Positions 45,489 to 55,027 of a DNA stretch of 64,000 bases are shown here, piece by piece. The notes under the pieces were generated by a model. That model did not search any database and had not been told where the DNA came from. It saw only the letters and a program-made list of their open reading frames with translations. This DNA is from Prevotella sp. OH937_COT-195 (lineage in GTDB: Bacteria; Bacteroidota; Bacteroidia; Bacteroidales; Bacteroidaceae): NCBI RefSeq assembly GCF_003932845.1, contig NZ_RQZH01000001.1:1-64000 (forward strand), written 5' to 3'. A program made the position numbers and the translations under genes. Within the stretch, counting starts at the first letter, position 1; each line of letters starts with the position of its first letter.

Positions 45489-46095
45489 GAAAAAAATGGA
45501 AATGCTGTTGCGTATTGCGGAAAATCCGGAAATGTTTGACGACAATGAGATAGAACAATTTCTGGATGACGAGGAATGTCGCGAGTATTACGAGTTGACG
45601 GTTATGGCCGAAGAGGGTTTCAGACGAAGAAAGAGTGAAGAGAAAATGCTGCCACGGCAGGAAATTACACCGTGTGTTTATACTTCTCCGTGGCGCAAAG
45701 CGGCTGTTGCGGCTGTCGGAATTGCGATGGTGGCTGGTGTCACCCTTGCCGCCATTAGATTGACTACCGGCGGCAGTGAAAAATCAAAGGTGGAAAAACA
45801 GCAGGCGGAACGGGAAATGTTGAATGCCGTAGACCCTGGAAATGATGCTTCAAAAGAAATTAAAGTGCTTTCTGCCAAGCCGCATGTATTTGAAAATGAA
45901 GATTTGGAACAGGTACTTTCGGAAATGTGTGCGTTCTACGATTTCAGTGTGGAATTCAAAAATGACGAAGTGCGCAAACTGCGGTTATTTTTCAAGTGGG
46001 ATAAAAACAGCAGTGCTGAAGAAGTGGTCGAAGAGTTAAATCATTTCGAGAGTGTTGACATCGTCATCAAAAACCATACCTTTATTGTTGAATGA
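45478..46095 (+). CDS. Short FecR-like anti-sigma factor with DUF4974 domain
   Basis: A 205-residue inner-membrane protein. The cytoplasmic part (residues 1-about 75, acidic, with a DDNEIEQFLDDEECREYYEL stretch) should bind the sigma factor. One membrane helix (WRKAAVAAVGIAMVAGVTLA) follows, then a periplasmic linker and a C-terminal DUF4974/STN-like domain (EDLEQVLSEMCAFYDFSVEF). The central FecR domain, about 100 residues in typical family members, is essentially absent. It overlaps the sigma gene by 11 bases and the receptor gene by four, which implies translational coupling of all three. Confidence 0.82.
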   Translation: MMNEKKMEMLLRIAENPEMFDDNEIEQFLDDEECREYYELTVMAEEGFRRRKSEEKMLPRQEITPCVYTSPWRKAAVAAVGIAMVAGVTLAAIRLTTGGSEKSKVEKQQAEREMLNAVDPGNDASKEIKVLSAKPHVFENEDLEQVLSEMCAFYDFSVEFKNDEVRKLRLFFKWDKNSSAEEVVEELNHFESVDIVIKNHTFIVE

Positions 46096-48671
46096 AATAT
46101 CTGCAAATGTATATGAGAACAAGATTATTCGTCTTGATACTGATGTTCTGTGGCATTATAAATACGACCCGGGCACAGAAAATAACACGTTCATATCGTA
46201 ATGTTTCTCTGTCAAAAGCATTGGAAGACCTTGGCAAATCAACACAAAATTACACCATCAATTTCATTTACAACGAACTGGAAGATTTCACCGTCACCGT
46301 AGATATTCGCAACAGTACGCTTCCCGATGCCGTGCGTGCAGTATGCGGGATGTACCCCATGAAAATAAAGTTCTACAAAGACCGCATATATGTGGAATGT
46401 ACGCAGAAAGCCGATCGAAAATATACAGGTAAGGTAGTCGACAGCCGTAATCAGCCCGTGGTATATGCCAATGTCGCATTGTTGTCGCCAAAGGATTCGA
46501 GTTTCGTGAACGGCGGAGTCTCTAATGCGAACGGTGACTTTGTCATACCATGTGCCTTGCGAGAAATCTTGGTTAAAGTCTCTTGCATAGGATACCGCAC
46601 AATATACCGTATGGCAACGGCAGAGAATATCGGAACGTTGAAGTTGGCAGACGAATCATATCGAATTAAAGGAGTTGTGGTAAAGGGTGAACGACCACAA
46701 TACAAAATGACAGACGGAGGATTGACGGTTGACGTGGAACACTCATTGCTCTCGCAGATGGGAACGGCGTGCGACGTACTGTCGCAGTTGCCGCGTGTAA
46801 AGGTAAGCGATGACGGTAATGTGAGTGTGTTTGCAAAAGGTACGCCGATTATATATATCAACAACAAGCCGGTAAGGGACAAAGGAGAACTGCAACGACT
46901 GAAATCCACCGACATCAAGTCGGTAGATGTAATTACCAGTCCCGGTGCGCGATATGATGCCGCGGTGGAATCGGTAATTCGCATAAAGACATTGCGAACG
47001 CAAGGCGACGGATTCAGTTTCCGAACAAATACCTATGTGAAATATAACAAGAAATGGGCAGGTCACGACGAACTATTGTTGAAATATCGCTCGAAAGGTT
47101 GGGAGGCATTTGCCGACTTGTATTATTACAGCATCTCTTGGACTGAAGACAACAATTTGTGGCAGGATATATATGTGGGAAAAAACCATATAAACGTTGA
47201 CGAGAAGACGCTTACCAAGATGCGCATGAAAGGTGTTAAAGGGAATTTTGGGTTGAGTTATGACATTAACGAGTACAACTCGTTTGGAATGTCATATTCT
47301 GTAAACAAGTCGCTTTATGGAAAAGCGATGACTGAAAATGCAGAAATTAATGTCCTTCGCAACGGAAAGCCGGAAAATAAGTTCTCAGTAAACTTTGACC
47401 GCAGGAATAGTGAAGGTCCCGGACACGAATTGAACGTTTATTATATTGGCAAGTTGGGAGAGGTGACCCTCGACTTCAATGCCACATACGTTTTTAACAA
47501 AAGCATGGTCAAGGTGCATAACGCAGAACGAGGCGAAGATTTTGACAACCGCGACATCTTCTATCGGACAAAGGGGCATAACAAGATGCTTGCGGGTAAG
47601 TTTGTTGTAGGATGTCCCGTAGGTAAGGGCACGTTGAGAATGGGTTCGGAAGTTTCGCATACCAATGCAGTCGGTTCTTACGAGATAAACATCGATTATG
47701 TGTCGCCTTCGGAAACCGATGTGAGCGAGAACAACATTGCCGGATTTACAGAGATACAGATACCGTTCGGGCGGTTCTCGTTATCCGCAGGGTTGAGATT
47801 TGAGCATGTTACTGCCGACTATTACTCGTTCGGCGTATGGCAGGAGGCTCCGAGCAGACGATACAACAACCTGTTTCCAAATCTTTCGGTTTCGTGGAAT
47901 AAAGGCAAATGGGGGATACAGTTGAATTATGTCAGCAAGACGGCACGGCCGTCGTACAACTCGCTACGCAACGAAAAACAGTATGACAACCAATATATGT
48001 ACGAAGGCGGCAACCCTTATCTTCGTCCGTGCATCAAACATAATTTCGAGTTTGATGTCACACATTCATGGTTTAACATATCAACGGGATACACATATAT
48101 CAAAAATGTAATCGAATGGATGTGTATGCTTTATCAAAACAAAGAAATAGCATTCCTGCACAACATGAACTTCAACCATTCGCAGTATTTGTATGCCTCT
48201 GTCGGAATCTCTCCCAAATTCGGCAAGTATGAGCCAACACTGGAGTTGGACTATTGGCAACAGATATTCGATGCGAGGAAATATGGCAGCAGTCGAACCA
48301 TGTATAAACCGGAGTTCGGCTTTGTGTTGCGAAACAGATTTGTGTTCTCTCCCTCTTGCTTTGCAATGTTAAACGTAAGTTATAACACGGAAAACTGTAA
48401 CGGATTCAGACTTAATCAGAGCGCCGGATCGCTGGATGTCGGACTGGTAAAGTCGTTCCTCAACAAGGCACTCGTATTCAGTATCAATGCCGCCGACTTG
48501 CTGAAGACGAGACACGAGCGGTGGATTATGTACGGTCAGAGTGTCGATATAGGTAAAAACTGTTACAACTATGTTCGCAACGTATCGCTTACCGTGACAT
48601 ATAATTTCAATGCTTCACGCAGCAAATACAAAGGAACCGGTGCGGGAAACGAAGAAAAGAAGAGATTGTGA
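46092..48671 (+). CDS. TonB-dependent receptor-type outer membrane protein with STN domain
   Basis: An 859-residue outer-membrane protein. Order: signal peptide (to about TTRAQ), STN secretin-like signalling domain (about 30-110), carboxypeptidase-regulatory-like beta sandwich (about 115-200, KYTGKVVDSRNQPVVYANVA), plug-like region (about 215-300, CDVLSQLPRVKV and VDVITSPGARYDAAVESVI), and a beta-barrel of the OMP_b-brl_3 type to the C terminus. The STN domain with the adjacent anti-sigma and sigma factor indicates ligand-triggered transcription. No SusD-like partner is present, so a polysaccharide role is not supported. The ligand is unknown. A copy of the 202-bp repeat follows. Confidence 0.88.
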   Translation: MKYLQMYMRTRLFVLILMFCGIINTTRAQKITRSYRNVSLSKALEDLGKSTQNYTINFIYNELEDFTVTVDIRNSTLPDAVRAVCGMYPMKIKFYKDRIYVECTQKADRKYTGKVVDSRNQPVVYANVALLSPKDSSFVNGGVSNANGDFVIPCALREILVKVSCIGYRTIYRMATAENIGTLKLADESYRIKGVVVKGERPQYKMTDGGLTVDVEHSLLSQMGTACDVLSQLPRVKVSDDGNVSVFAKGTPIIYINNKPVRDKGELQRLKSTDIKSVDVITSPGARYDAAVESVIRIKTLRTQGDGFSFRTNTYVKYNKKWAGHDELLLKYRSKGWEAFADLYYYSISWTEDNNLWQDIYVGKNHINVDEKTLTKMRMKGVKGNFGLSYDINEYNSFGMSYSVNKSLYGKAMTENAEINVLRNGKPENKFSVNFDRRNSEGPGHELNVYYIGKLGEVTLDFNATYVFNKSMVKVHNAERGEDFDNRDIFYRTKGHNKMLAGKFVVGCPVGKGTLRMGSEVSHTNAVGSYEINIDYVSPSETDVSENNIAGFTEIQIPFGRFSLSAGLRFEHVTADYYSFGVWQEAPSRRYNNLFPNLSVSWNKGKWGIQLNYVSKTARPSYNSLRNEKQYDNQYMYEGGNPYLRPCIKHNFEFDVTHSWFNISTGYTYIKNVIEWMCMLYQNKEIAFLHNMNFNHSQYLYASVGISPKFGKYEPTLELDYWQQIFDARKYGSSRTMYKPEFGFVLRNRFVFSPSCFAMLNVSYNTENCNGFRLNQSAGSLDVGLVKSFLNKALVFSINAADLLKTRHERWIMYGQSVDIGKNCYNYVRNVSLTVTYNFNASRSKYKGTGAGNEEKKRL

Positions 48672-48738
48672 CATGGTTTTATGTGTGGGTTTATAAATCA
48701 AGACCTCTGCAAAAGTCATTACTCCTGCGGATATTTTT

Positions 48739-48940
48739 TTAACCCCAATCGGTCATCAGACCGCATTTGCTTAGATTGGCTATTGCCGTTACGCTTCCCG
48801 ACTGCTTTGGCCCGATTGCTGCCATCTGCGCAGCCATTACATCTCGACGCAGCCCGCTACGCCTTCGATGAAACGGCTGCACATCTGCTCAACAATCGAA
48901 CAAAATCGGTTGAGGGTTCTAATGACCGATTTGGGTTAAA
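48739..48940 (+). repeat. 202-bp intergenic repeat, family R1, copy C
   Basis: Same element as copies A, B and D, in the opposite orientation to A and B, with ends TTAACCCCAATCGGTCAT and its near-complement. It starts 67 bases after the receptor gene. The rest of the gap to 49270 holds R2 site 4 and AT-rich DNA in which I see no gene. Confidence 0.9.
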
Positions 48941-49038
48941 ATAATTCTGCATAGTATTGTTTGTATATGTTTTTTATTGCCATACGTTCTGTTACGAGTT
49001 GACAACAAGCATGTTTGTCATTATACAGAGGCTGCTCG

Positions 49039-49101
49039 GCAATTTCGCCGAAATTGGTAAGCAAAACCGCCGAAATTGGTCGGTAATTTCGCCGAAATTG
49101 C
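49039..49101. repeat. Short palindromic repeat cluster, family R2, site 4
   Basis: Three units: CAATTTCGCCGAAATTG (49040-49056, arms of 7 around GCC), AACCGCCGAAATTGG (about 49065-49079) and TAATTTCGCCGAAATTGC (about 49084-49101). This site shows the family unit most clearly. Confidence 0.7.
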
Positions 49102-49269
49102 ATTATGATTAAGCACGAGTGAGATGCAGGTTCGGGGTAAAGAATAGTGTAAATTGTTAGAGACTTGTGTAAAAATAACTAATTTTGCAGAACTGTCAAA
49201 TTAACTTTGTATTTGTAGAGAGTATGTCTTTGAGAATAAAATGGCGGTTTATACAACCTTATTGTCATA

Positions 49270-50004
49270 CTATACCTCCTCAAGGGCATAATATTGGAAA
49301 TCGTGGAGTATTGTACGGAGAAACTGTTCGTCGCTCATGCGTCCGTTAGACACTCCGAACACCGTGCGCACTTTCTGTGCAAGTCGCGATATGCGTGTTA
49401 TGCGCTGCTGATTTTCCGATTGCAGACATCGTTTTATTACATCGGCCTGCTTCAAGGTAAGGTCGGCAGCCTGCGGAAAATAAGGGCGGTAGTTCTTGGA
49501 TACATATCCGAACTCTGTGAGCGACACGCGGTTGCGTGAATAACTATTCAACTTTATTACCATTGTGCCGGCAGCCATGTCTCCGAGTCGCTGGTTGTTT
49601 TTCGATATAATTATGAACAAAACTCCAAGACAGCCCATAATGGGACCGTCTACAATAAAGAGCAACCAACGCATTACATAGTCGCCGAGTGTGGGTACCG
49701 AGCCGTCTTTCTTTACCACGCGTATTTTCATCACGCGCTTGCCTATGCTTTGTCCGTTGAAGAAAACCTCGCACAACAGCTGATATGAGATTACCGGAAA
49801 GAATATGACTAACAGAAAAACAAACAGGAATAAATCTTTTTCCAAGAATACGTTACGGGCATTTGAAATAATGTATGTCACTCCGGTTGAATATATAGTC
49901 AGTATTACTATGTCTATTATCCATGCCGCGATACGCAAAATAATACTTGCCGGCGATTGGCTGATTCGTACATATTGACCTGTTATTATGTTTGTTTGCG
50001 ACAT
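49270..50004 (-). CDS. RDD family membrane protein
   Basis: A 244-residue protein with an RDD domain (about residues 10-155). The leading basic residue lies in ASIILRIAAWIIDIVIL and two further helices follow, with GQSIGKRVMKIRVVKKDGS between them. The C-terminal about 80 residues are soluble and not recognised. The ATG at 50004 is chosen because the promoter at 50021-50052 lies inside the longer open frame. It is divergent from the SpoIIM-MoxR-DUF58 operon, with which RDD genes commonly cluster in Bacteroidetes. Confidence 0.85.
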   Translation of the reverse strand: MSQTNIITGQYVRISQSPASIILRIAAWIIDIVILTIYSTGVTYIISNARNVFLEKDLFLFVFLLVIFFPVISYQLLCEVFFNGQSIGKRVMKIRVVKKDGSVPTLGDYVMRWLLFIVDGPIMGCLGVLFIIISKNNQRLGDMAAGTMVIKLNSYSRNRVSLTEFGYVSKNYRPYFPQAADLTLKQADVIKRCLQSENQQRITRISRLAQKVRTVFGVSNGRMSDEQFLRTILHDFQYYALEEV

Positions 50005-50017
50005 TTCCTTGTTTTTG

Positions 50018-50052
50018 TTGCAAAAGTAATTCTTTTTTTCTAACTTTGCAAA
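50018..50052. promoter_or_regulatory. Two overlapping divergent promoters
   Basis: Plus strand: TTG (50018-50020), 20-base spacer, TAACTTTG (50041-50048), for the SpoIIM gene. Minus strand: TTTG (50052-50049), 20-base spacer, TACTTTTG (50028-50021), for the RDD gene. Each -7 element sits beside the other's -33 element, so polymerase cannot occupy both at once. Confidence 0.75.
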
Positions 50053-50101
50053 GAATTTACTTGGAAGTTGTTTTCGGTTTTTAACATATAGTTTTTCTGA
50101 A

Positions 50102-51067
50102 TTGAAAGAAGCATCATTCATAAGGAGCAATATAGAGAAGTGGCAAAGGACGGAGGGCTTGGTTGATGCCTCCGAAAGCATTTCGCCGGACGATATGGCG
50201 GAGGCTTATACCGAGATTACCGCCGACCTCGCTTTCGCTCAGACTCATTACCGTAAGTCGAGGATAACGGTCTATCTCAACGACCTTGCCTCGGCGTTGC
50301 ACAATACCATATATAGGAATAAGAAAGAGAAGTTGACGAGGATTTTCACTTATTGGACTCACGAGGTGCCGCTTACCATGTATGATGCACGCCGCGAGTT
50401 GCTCGTATCGTTCCTTGTCTTCGCCTTGTTCATAATGGTAGGTGCATTGTCGCAATTAAACGATCCTGGTTTCTCGCGCCTGATATTAGGCGATTACTAT
50501 GTGGATATGACTATTGATAATATCAACTATGGCGAGCCTATGGCCGTCTATAACGGCGAAAGCGAGACACCTATGTTTCTTCATATAACGATAAACAACG
50601 TTATGGTATCGTTCATGGCATTTGTCCTTGGAATTTTCGCTTGTGTGGGTACCGGTTTCCTGTTGATGCAGAACGGCATAATGCTCGGCGCGTTTCAAAC
50701 GTTTTTTTTCTCGCACGGTCTTCTCGTCGAGTCTGCACTTGCGATATGGCTTCATGGTACACTCGAAATCTCTGCAATCATAATAAGCAGTGCCGCAGGA
50801 TTGGCACTCGGGCGCGGTTGGCTGTTCCCCGGCACTTACAAGCGTGGTGTCGCATTTCGCAAAGGCGCGCGCAGGGGATTGAAGATTGTTGTAGGCACAG
50901 TACCAATATTCATAATTGCAGGATTCATTGAGGGTTTCGTAACCCGTCATACCGAGATAAACGACATGGTGCGGGCTGGTATAATCTTTTGTTCACTCGC
51001 TTTCGTTATATTCTATTTCGTGGTGTGGCCGAGGATTTTGGCAAAGAGGGGAAACGTTGGGCGATGA
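50102..51067 (+). CDS. SpoIIM-family (stage II sporulation protein M-like) membrane protein
   Basis: A 321-residue protein of the SpoIIM/DUF95 superfamily with a soluble helical N-terminal part (about 1-95) and about six helices after. FMAFVLGIFACVGTGFLLMQ, NGIMLGAFQTFFF and LWLHGTLEISAI-like AIWLHGTLEISAIIISSAAG are typical. The organism is not expected to sporulate, and this branch of the family occurs in MoxR/DUF58 clusters. The only start consistent with the family's N terminus (MKEASFIRSNIEKW) is TTG at 50102, with no in-frame ATG upstream. Confidence 0.85.
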   Translation: MKEASFIRSNIEKWQRTEGLVDASESISPDDMAEAYTEITADLAFAQTHYRKSRITVYLNDLASALHNTIYRNKKEKLTRIFTYWTHEVPLTMYDARRELLVSFLVFALFIMVGALSQLNDPGFSRLILGDYYVDMTIDNINYGEPMAVYNGESETPMFLHITINNVMVSFMAFVLGIFACVGTGFLLMQNGIMLGAFQTFFFSHGLLVESALAIWLHGTLEISAIIISSAAGLALGRGWLFPGTYKRGVAFRKGARRGLKIVVGTVPIFIIAGFIEGFVTRHTEINDMVRAGIIFCSLAFVIFYFVVWPRILAKRGNVGR

Positions 51068-51088
51068 GTTTTACTTTAAACTTTTAAT

Positions 51089-52018
51089 GTGTTGTTGGAG
51101 GATATAGACAAAATACCGTTTTACAAAGAACGGACGATAGGAGAACGAATGACGGCCGCGCTCGATTTTCTGCGCGATAACTGGGTTGTTATGTTCAGGT
51201 CGGCAATATATATGTTGCTGCCATTGAGCATCGTACAGTCTGTAGCCATTAATAGTTTCTTCGGAAATTACATTAATCTATTCCTTGTCGGCGTCGATAG
51301 CATGGGCGTTGGTAATGAATTGGGCATAATACTGCGCTTGCTGAGAAGTTACGGAATAATAATAGTCTGTTTATTCATCGGCAGCATAATATTGCAGGCA
51401 TTTGCATTCACCATGGTACAGGAATATAACGAACGTGAGGAAGGAATTGAAGGCGTTACGCTCGGCATGGTATGGAACAGAATGTGGCATAACATGAAGC
51501 GAGTGATGAAATCTACCATGCTCATGATGGTGGCTGTGATAATTTTCGGTGCTTTTTCGCTGCTAAACCCAATTGGTTTGATATTGTTCATTCCCGTAAT
51601 TGTGGCTATGAGTGTATCAATGCAAATGTTTCCATGCATATATTCTTTTGAAGACATAAATATCAAGAATGCTGCACTGCGTTCCATACGACTTGGTTTT
51701 GGTACATGGGGGGGGCTTTTCATAATCAACTTGGTTGTTGGCTTTGTTATGAACATAATTGAGCAGGTTGTTGCCGTTCCTTGGAGTATCGCATTGGCTC
51801 TTGTATCGATTTTTACATACATTGACGAAACACCGCAGTGGATCATGGTAACAGTTCGTGTGCTCTCTTTCTTGTTCGGTGTGTTGATGATGTTCGTAAC
51901 ATATATTGCGATGATTATTCAACCGTTGGCAACGGCATACCATTATGCACACGCCACTGAACGCAAGGACAGCATAACCGTTGATTCCGATATAGATAAC
52001 TTTGAGAACCTTGAATAA
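51089..52018 (+). CDS. Multi-pass membrane protein of the MoxR/DUF58 operon
   Basis: A 309-residue integral membrane protein with about six hydrophobic segments (first about residues 35-60, last about 270-292) and hydrophilic ends. I recognise the position but no named enzymatic family; DUF975/DUF4013-like glycerophosphoryl-type membrane domains are the nearest impression. The start is GTG at 51089 (MLLEDIDKIPFYKERT), because the overlapping ATG at 51087 is out of frame. It is 21 bases after the SpoIIM-family gene and three bases before the DUF4129 gene. Confidence 0.7.
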   Translation: MLLEDIDKIPFYKERTIGERMTAALDFLRDNWVVMFRSAIYMLLPLSIVQSVAINSFFGNYINLFLVGVDSMGVGNELGIILRLLRSYGIIIVCLFIGSIILQAFAFTMVQEYNEREEGIEGVTLGMVWNRMWHNMKRVMKSTMLMMVAVIIFGAFSLLNPIGLILFIPVIVAMSVSMQMFPCIYSFEDINIKNAALRSIRLGFGTWGGLFIINLVVGFVMNIIEQVVAVPWSIALALVSIFTYIDETPQWIMVTVRVLSFLFGVLMMFVTYIAMIIQPLATAYHYAHATERKDSITVDSDIDNFENLE

Positions 52019-52021
52019 GAG

Positions 52022-52645
52022 ATGACGGCAGATACTCTGACATATAATGCGCGGCAGATTGCCGAATGGCACGAGAGCGGCGACTATGAATACAACAACG
52101 AGTTGGTGGGGTTGCAGCAGAATCTCTTGGAATGGCTGATGAATATAATCAACCGTTTTTTGGACAAATTGTTCTCCGGTGTGTCATACGAAACAAAGGT
52201 TGCGCTGTATATAATAGGCAGCGTGGCAATTTTGCTGTTGGTGCTATGGCTGATATATAAGGTTAAGCCAAACCTTTTCCGGCGCGATGAAAAAACAACA
52301 TTCGACTACAGGGAAGTGGAGGATACCATATACGGAATAGACTTCGCAAAGGATATATCCGCGGCAAAGGAGCGGGGCGATTGGTTCGAAACAGTCAGAC
52401 TTGTATATCTTGCCACATTGAAAAATCTTTCCGACACGGGGAGAATTGTATGGCAGCCGTGGAAAACACCACTGCAATATACTTATGAGATGAATGATGA
52501 GTTTCTCGGAAAGATGACCATGCTGTTTGTTAAAATAAGGTACGGAAAATACGATGCCGGTGAGGACGATGTACGGAACATGGAAAAATGGCAGCAGTTG
52601 TTGAAATCCGCAGATACCGGAAAGAAAGGAGGCGGATATGAATAA
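52022..52645 (+). CDS. DUF4129 domain protein
   Basis: A 207-residue protein with one membrane helix (about residues 60-80, VALYIIGSVAILLLVLWLIY) and a cytoplasmic DUF4129 domain (about 95-195). The domain includes AKERGDWFETVRLVYLATLK and later WQPWKTPLQYTYEM. DUF4129 is found with transglutaminase-like and MoxR/DUF58 genes. Its end overlaps the next gene by eight bases. Confidence 0.82.
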   Translation: MTADTLTYNARQIAEWHESGDYEYNNELVGLQQNLLEWLMNIINRFLDKLFSGVSYETKVALYIIGSVAILLLVLWLIYKVKPNLFRRDEKTTFDYREVEDTIYGIDFAKDISAAKERGDWFETVRLVYLATLKNLSDTGRIVWQPWKTPLQYTYEMNDEFLGKMTMLFVKIRYGKYDAGEDDVRNMEKWQQLLKSADTGKKGGGYE

Positions 52646-53975
52646 CAGCAAGATATTCGTATTTGTCATAGCGGTACTGCTCGTTGTGGCTGTACTCATA
52701 GAACTCTCCGTCCCTAAACGGTTCAATTGGAAAACATCGTTCGACCATGAAAGTGAACAGCCGTTCGGTTGCAAATTGTTCGACAGTCTTGCCGTGAAGA
52801 GTATGAAGAATGGGTATTCGGTACGACGTACTACATACTATCAGTTGTTGAAAGACAGTGTCAATACACCACTGAGCGTGATAGACATTCATGATAATTA
52901 TTATGAAAAGCCTGACTTGGAGATAAAATCCATGCTCGATTTTGTTGCAAGAGGGAACAAGGTTCTTATTGCAACACATAATTTTTCTGATGACTTACTC
53001 GATAGCCTGCATTTAGTAATGGATGAAAAATTCTTTTATTCTTATTCGTTCGGTCACGGATTAATATCGAGTCGCGAAACTCTTTTGTGGGATGAAGATT
53101 CTATGTACGATGGTAAGTATTATAATGTATATTCAGGTATAGATGGTGCTGCGTTCAAGTTGGGGAAAGACACGATGTTATCATCTTATATAAATGACGA
53201 CATGTATCCGGACACGATATATGATTATGATGATGAAGAAGAGTCTGCTAAACAATTGGGATATACCGATGTTGTAATAAGAGAGACAAGTGAGGAGTGG
53301 GAAACGATGGCATGGAAATCCGTGGAAAATGAAATAATGCCTATTGTTATGAAGCGCAAGTGGGGCAGGGGAGAAATAGTGGTGTGTTCAACACCGCTTA
53401 TGCTTACCAATTACGGTATAATGGATGGCGAAAACGTGGGTTATGTATATCGGCTTTTGAACAGCATAAGCGATAACCCCGTGATACGTCTTGTCGATAC
53501 AGAACCGGAGGAGAGCCATGTCAGTCAATCACCAATGCGTTTCTTCCTTGCAAACCCGCCTTTGAGATGGGCAACATACATGGCATTGACAACTCTGTTG
53601 TTGTTCATGTTTTTCACTGCCCGTCGTCGCCAGAGAGCCATACCGGTTATAAAAAAAGCGGAGAACAATCAACTTGAGTTCACAAAACTCATCGGCACGT
53701 TGTATTATCAGGAGGGTGTTCACGGCGACCTCGTGAGAAAGAAATATATGTTCTTCGCAGAACAACTCAGGCGCGAGATGCAGGTGGATATTGACAATGA
53801 CGCGGAAGACACCGAGAACTTTAACACAATCGCACGGCACACGGGAATGGAAGTGGCTGATGTCACGGCGCGGATAAAGACAATACGAAATGCATGTCGT
53901 GGCAATCTCCCCATGACGGAGGAGGAAATGATGATGTATGTTGACTACATGAACGAGATGTTGTATGGAATTTAA
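52638..53975 (+). CDS. DUF4350 domain protein
   Basis: A 445-residue protein with an N-terminal membrane helix (KIFVFVIAVLLVVAVLIELS), a periplasmic DUF4350 domain (about 45-290, with SMLDFVARGNKVLIATHNFS), a second helix near residue 315-330 (WATYMALTTLLLFMFF), and a cytoplasmic tail. The layout is that of the glutamine-amidotransferase-like proteins of these clusters. It overlaps the DUF4129 gene, so the two are probably coupled in translation. Confidence 0.82.
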   Translation: MNNSKIFVFVIAVLLVVAVLIELSVPKRFNWKTSFDHESEQPFGCKLFDSLAVKSMKNGYSVRRTTYYQLLKDSVNTPLSVIDIHDNYYEKPDLEIKSMLDFVARGNKVLIATHNFSDDLLDSLHLVMDEKFFYSYSFGHGLISSRETLLWDEDSMYDGKYYNVYSGIDGAAFKLGKDTMLSSYINDDMYPDTIYDYDDEEESAKQLGYTDVVIRETSEEWETMAWKSVENEIMPIVMKRKWGRGEIVVCSTPLMLTNYGIMDGENVGYVYRLLNSISDNPVIRLVDTEPEESHVSQSPMRFFLANPPLRWATYMALTTLLLFMFFTARRRQRAIPVIKKAENNQLEFTKLIGTLYYQEGVHGDLVRKKYMFFAEQLRREMQVDIDNDAEDTENFNTIARHTGMEVADVTARIKTIRNACRGNLPMTEEEMMMYVDYMNEMLYGI

Positions 53976-54000
53976 CTTTTTACACTTAACTTTTAAATAA

Positions 54001-54972
54001 ATGGTGGAAGAACAAAATAGAATGGATCTGACAGTATTTTCAGAGAAGATACAGCAATTGAGAGAGCAAATAAGAAAGGTAATCATAGGGCAGCATCAGG
54101 CGGTTGACCTTATACTTACAGCCGTACTTGCCAATGGGCATGTGCTTATAGAGGGCGTGCCGGGAGTTGCCAAGACGCTTACTGCGCGACTTGTGGCAAG
54201 ACTCGTTGATGCCGGCTTCAGCCGAATACAGTTCACGCCGGATCTCATGCCGAGTGATGTTCTCGGTACTACGGTGTTCAACATGAAAGACTCGGAGTTT
54301 CATTTCCATGAAGGTCCGGTATTCTCCGACATCGTACTTGTTGACGAGATAAACCGTGCACCGGCAAAGACGCAGGCGGCTTTGTTTGAGGTAATGGAGG
54401 AAAGGCAGATAAGCATTGACGGCACGACATACAAGATGGACGACCTCTTTACCATAATCGCAACGCAAAACCCGGTGGAGCAGGAGGGGACATATAAACT
54501 TCCGGAGGCGCAACTCGACCGTTTCCTAATGAAGATAACCATGAACTATCCTTCGGTTACCGAGGAGGAACAAATACTTCAATTGCATCAGGGCAAGCGA
54601 GATTTCGTGAAACTTGCCGACATAGAGCCGGTTATCTCTAAGGAGGAACTGATATTGCTGAGGAATAATATAAATAATGTGTATATCGACCCGGCATTGA
54701 TTCGCTACATAGTGAACATCGTACAGCATACGCGGACGAGCAAAAGGGTTCTACTCGGGGCTTCACCGCGTGCATCGGTGGCGATGATGCGGTCGGCAAA
54801 GGCTTTCGCCGTGTTGAAGGGACGCGATTTTGTTATTCCGGAGGACATAAAGTTCGTGACACCGGGCATATTGCAGCACCGCATGGTTATAACCGCAGAG
54901 GCAGAGATGGAAGGTTTCACACCGCTGAAAGTGACTCACCGTTTGATTGACAAGGTGGAAGTGCCCAAATAA
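54001..54972 (+). CDS. MoxR-family AAA+ ATPase
   Basis: A 323-residue AAA+ chaperone-like ATPase. Walker A is GVPGVAKTL near residue 46, Walker B LVDEINRAP, sensor 1 IIATQNPVEQEGTYKLPEAQ, and the arginine finger follows in LDRFLMKI. MoxR proteins act with DUF58 or von Willebrand-type partners to assemble or activate complexes, often at the envelope. It directly precedes the DUF58 gene. Confidence 0.93.
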   Translation: MVEEQNRMDLTVFSEKIQQLREQIRKVIIGQHQAVDLILTAVLANGHVLIEGVPGVAKTLTARLVARLVDAGFSRIQFTPDLMPSDVLGTTVFNMKDSEFHFHEGPVFSDIVLVDEINRAPAKTQAALFEVMEERQISIDGTTYKMDDLFTIIATQNPVEQEGTYKLPEAQLDRFLMKITMNYPSVTEEEQILQLHQGKRDFVKLADIEPVISKEELILLRNNINNVYIDPALIRYIVNIVQHTRTSKRVLLGASPRASVAMMRSAKAFAVLKGRDFVIPEDIKFVTPGILQHRMVITAEAEMEGFTPLKVTHRLIDKVEVPK

Positions 54973-55027
54973 CTTATAATTGTTTATTGTCTGTTATCCG
55001 TTGTCAGTTGCCAATTAAAAGTTTATT

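Noticed and set aside
49040-49101. CRISPR-like array
   Set aside because: Only three short units with uneven spacing, internally palindromic and with no spacer-sized unique segments; better explained as REP-like units.
49180-49210. Orphan promoters (TAATTTTG and TAACTTTG) on the plus strand
   Set aside because: No TTG at the right distance and no gene downstream on that strand; the motif is common in AT-rich DNA.
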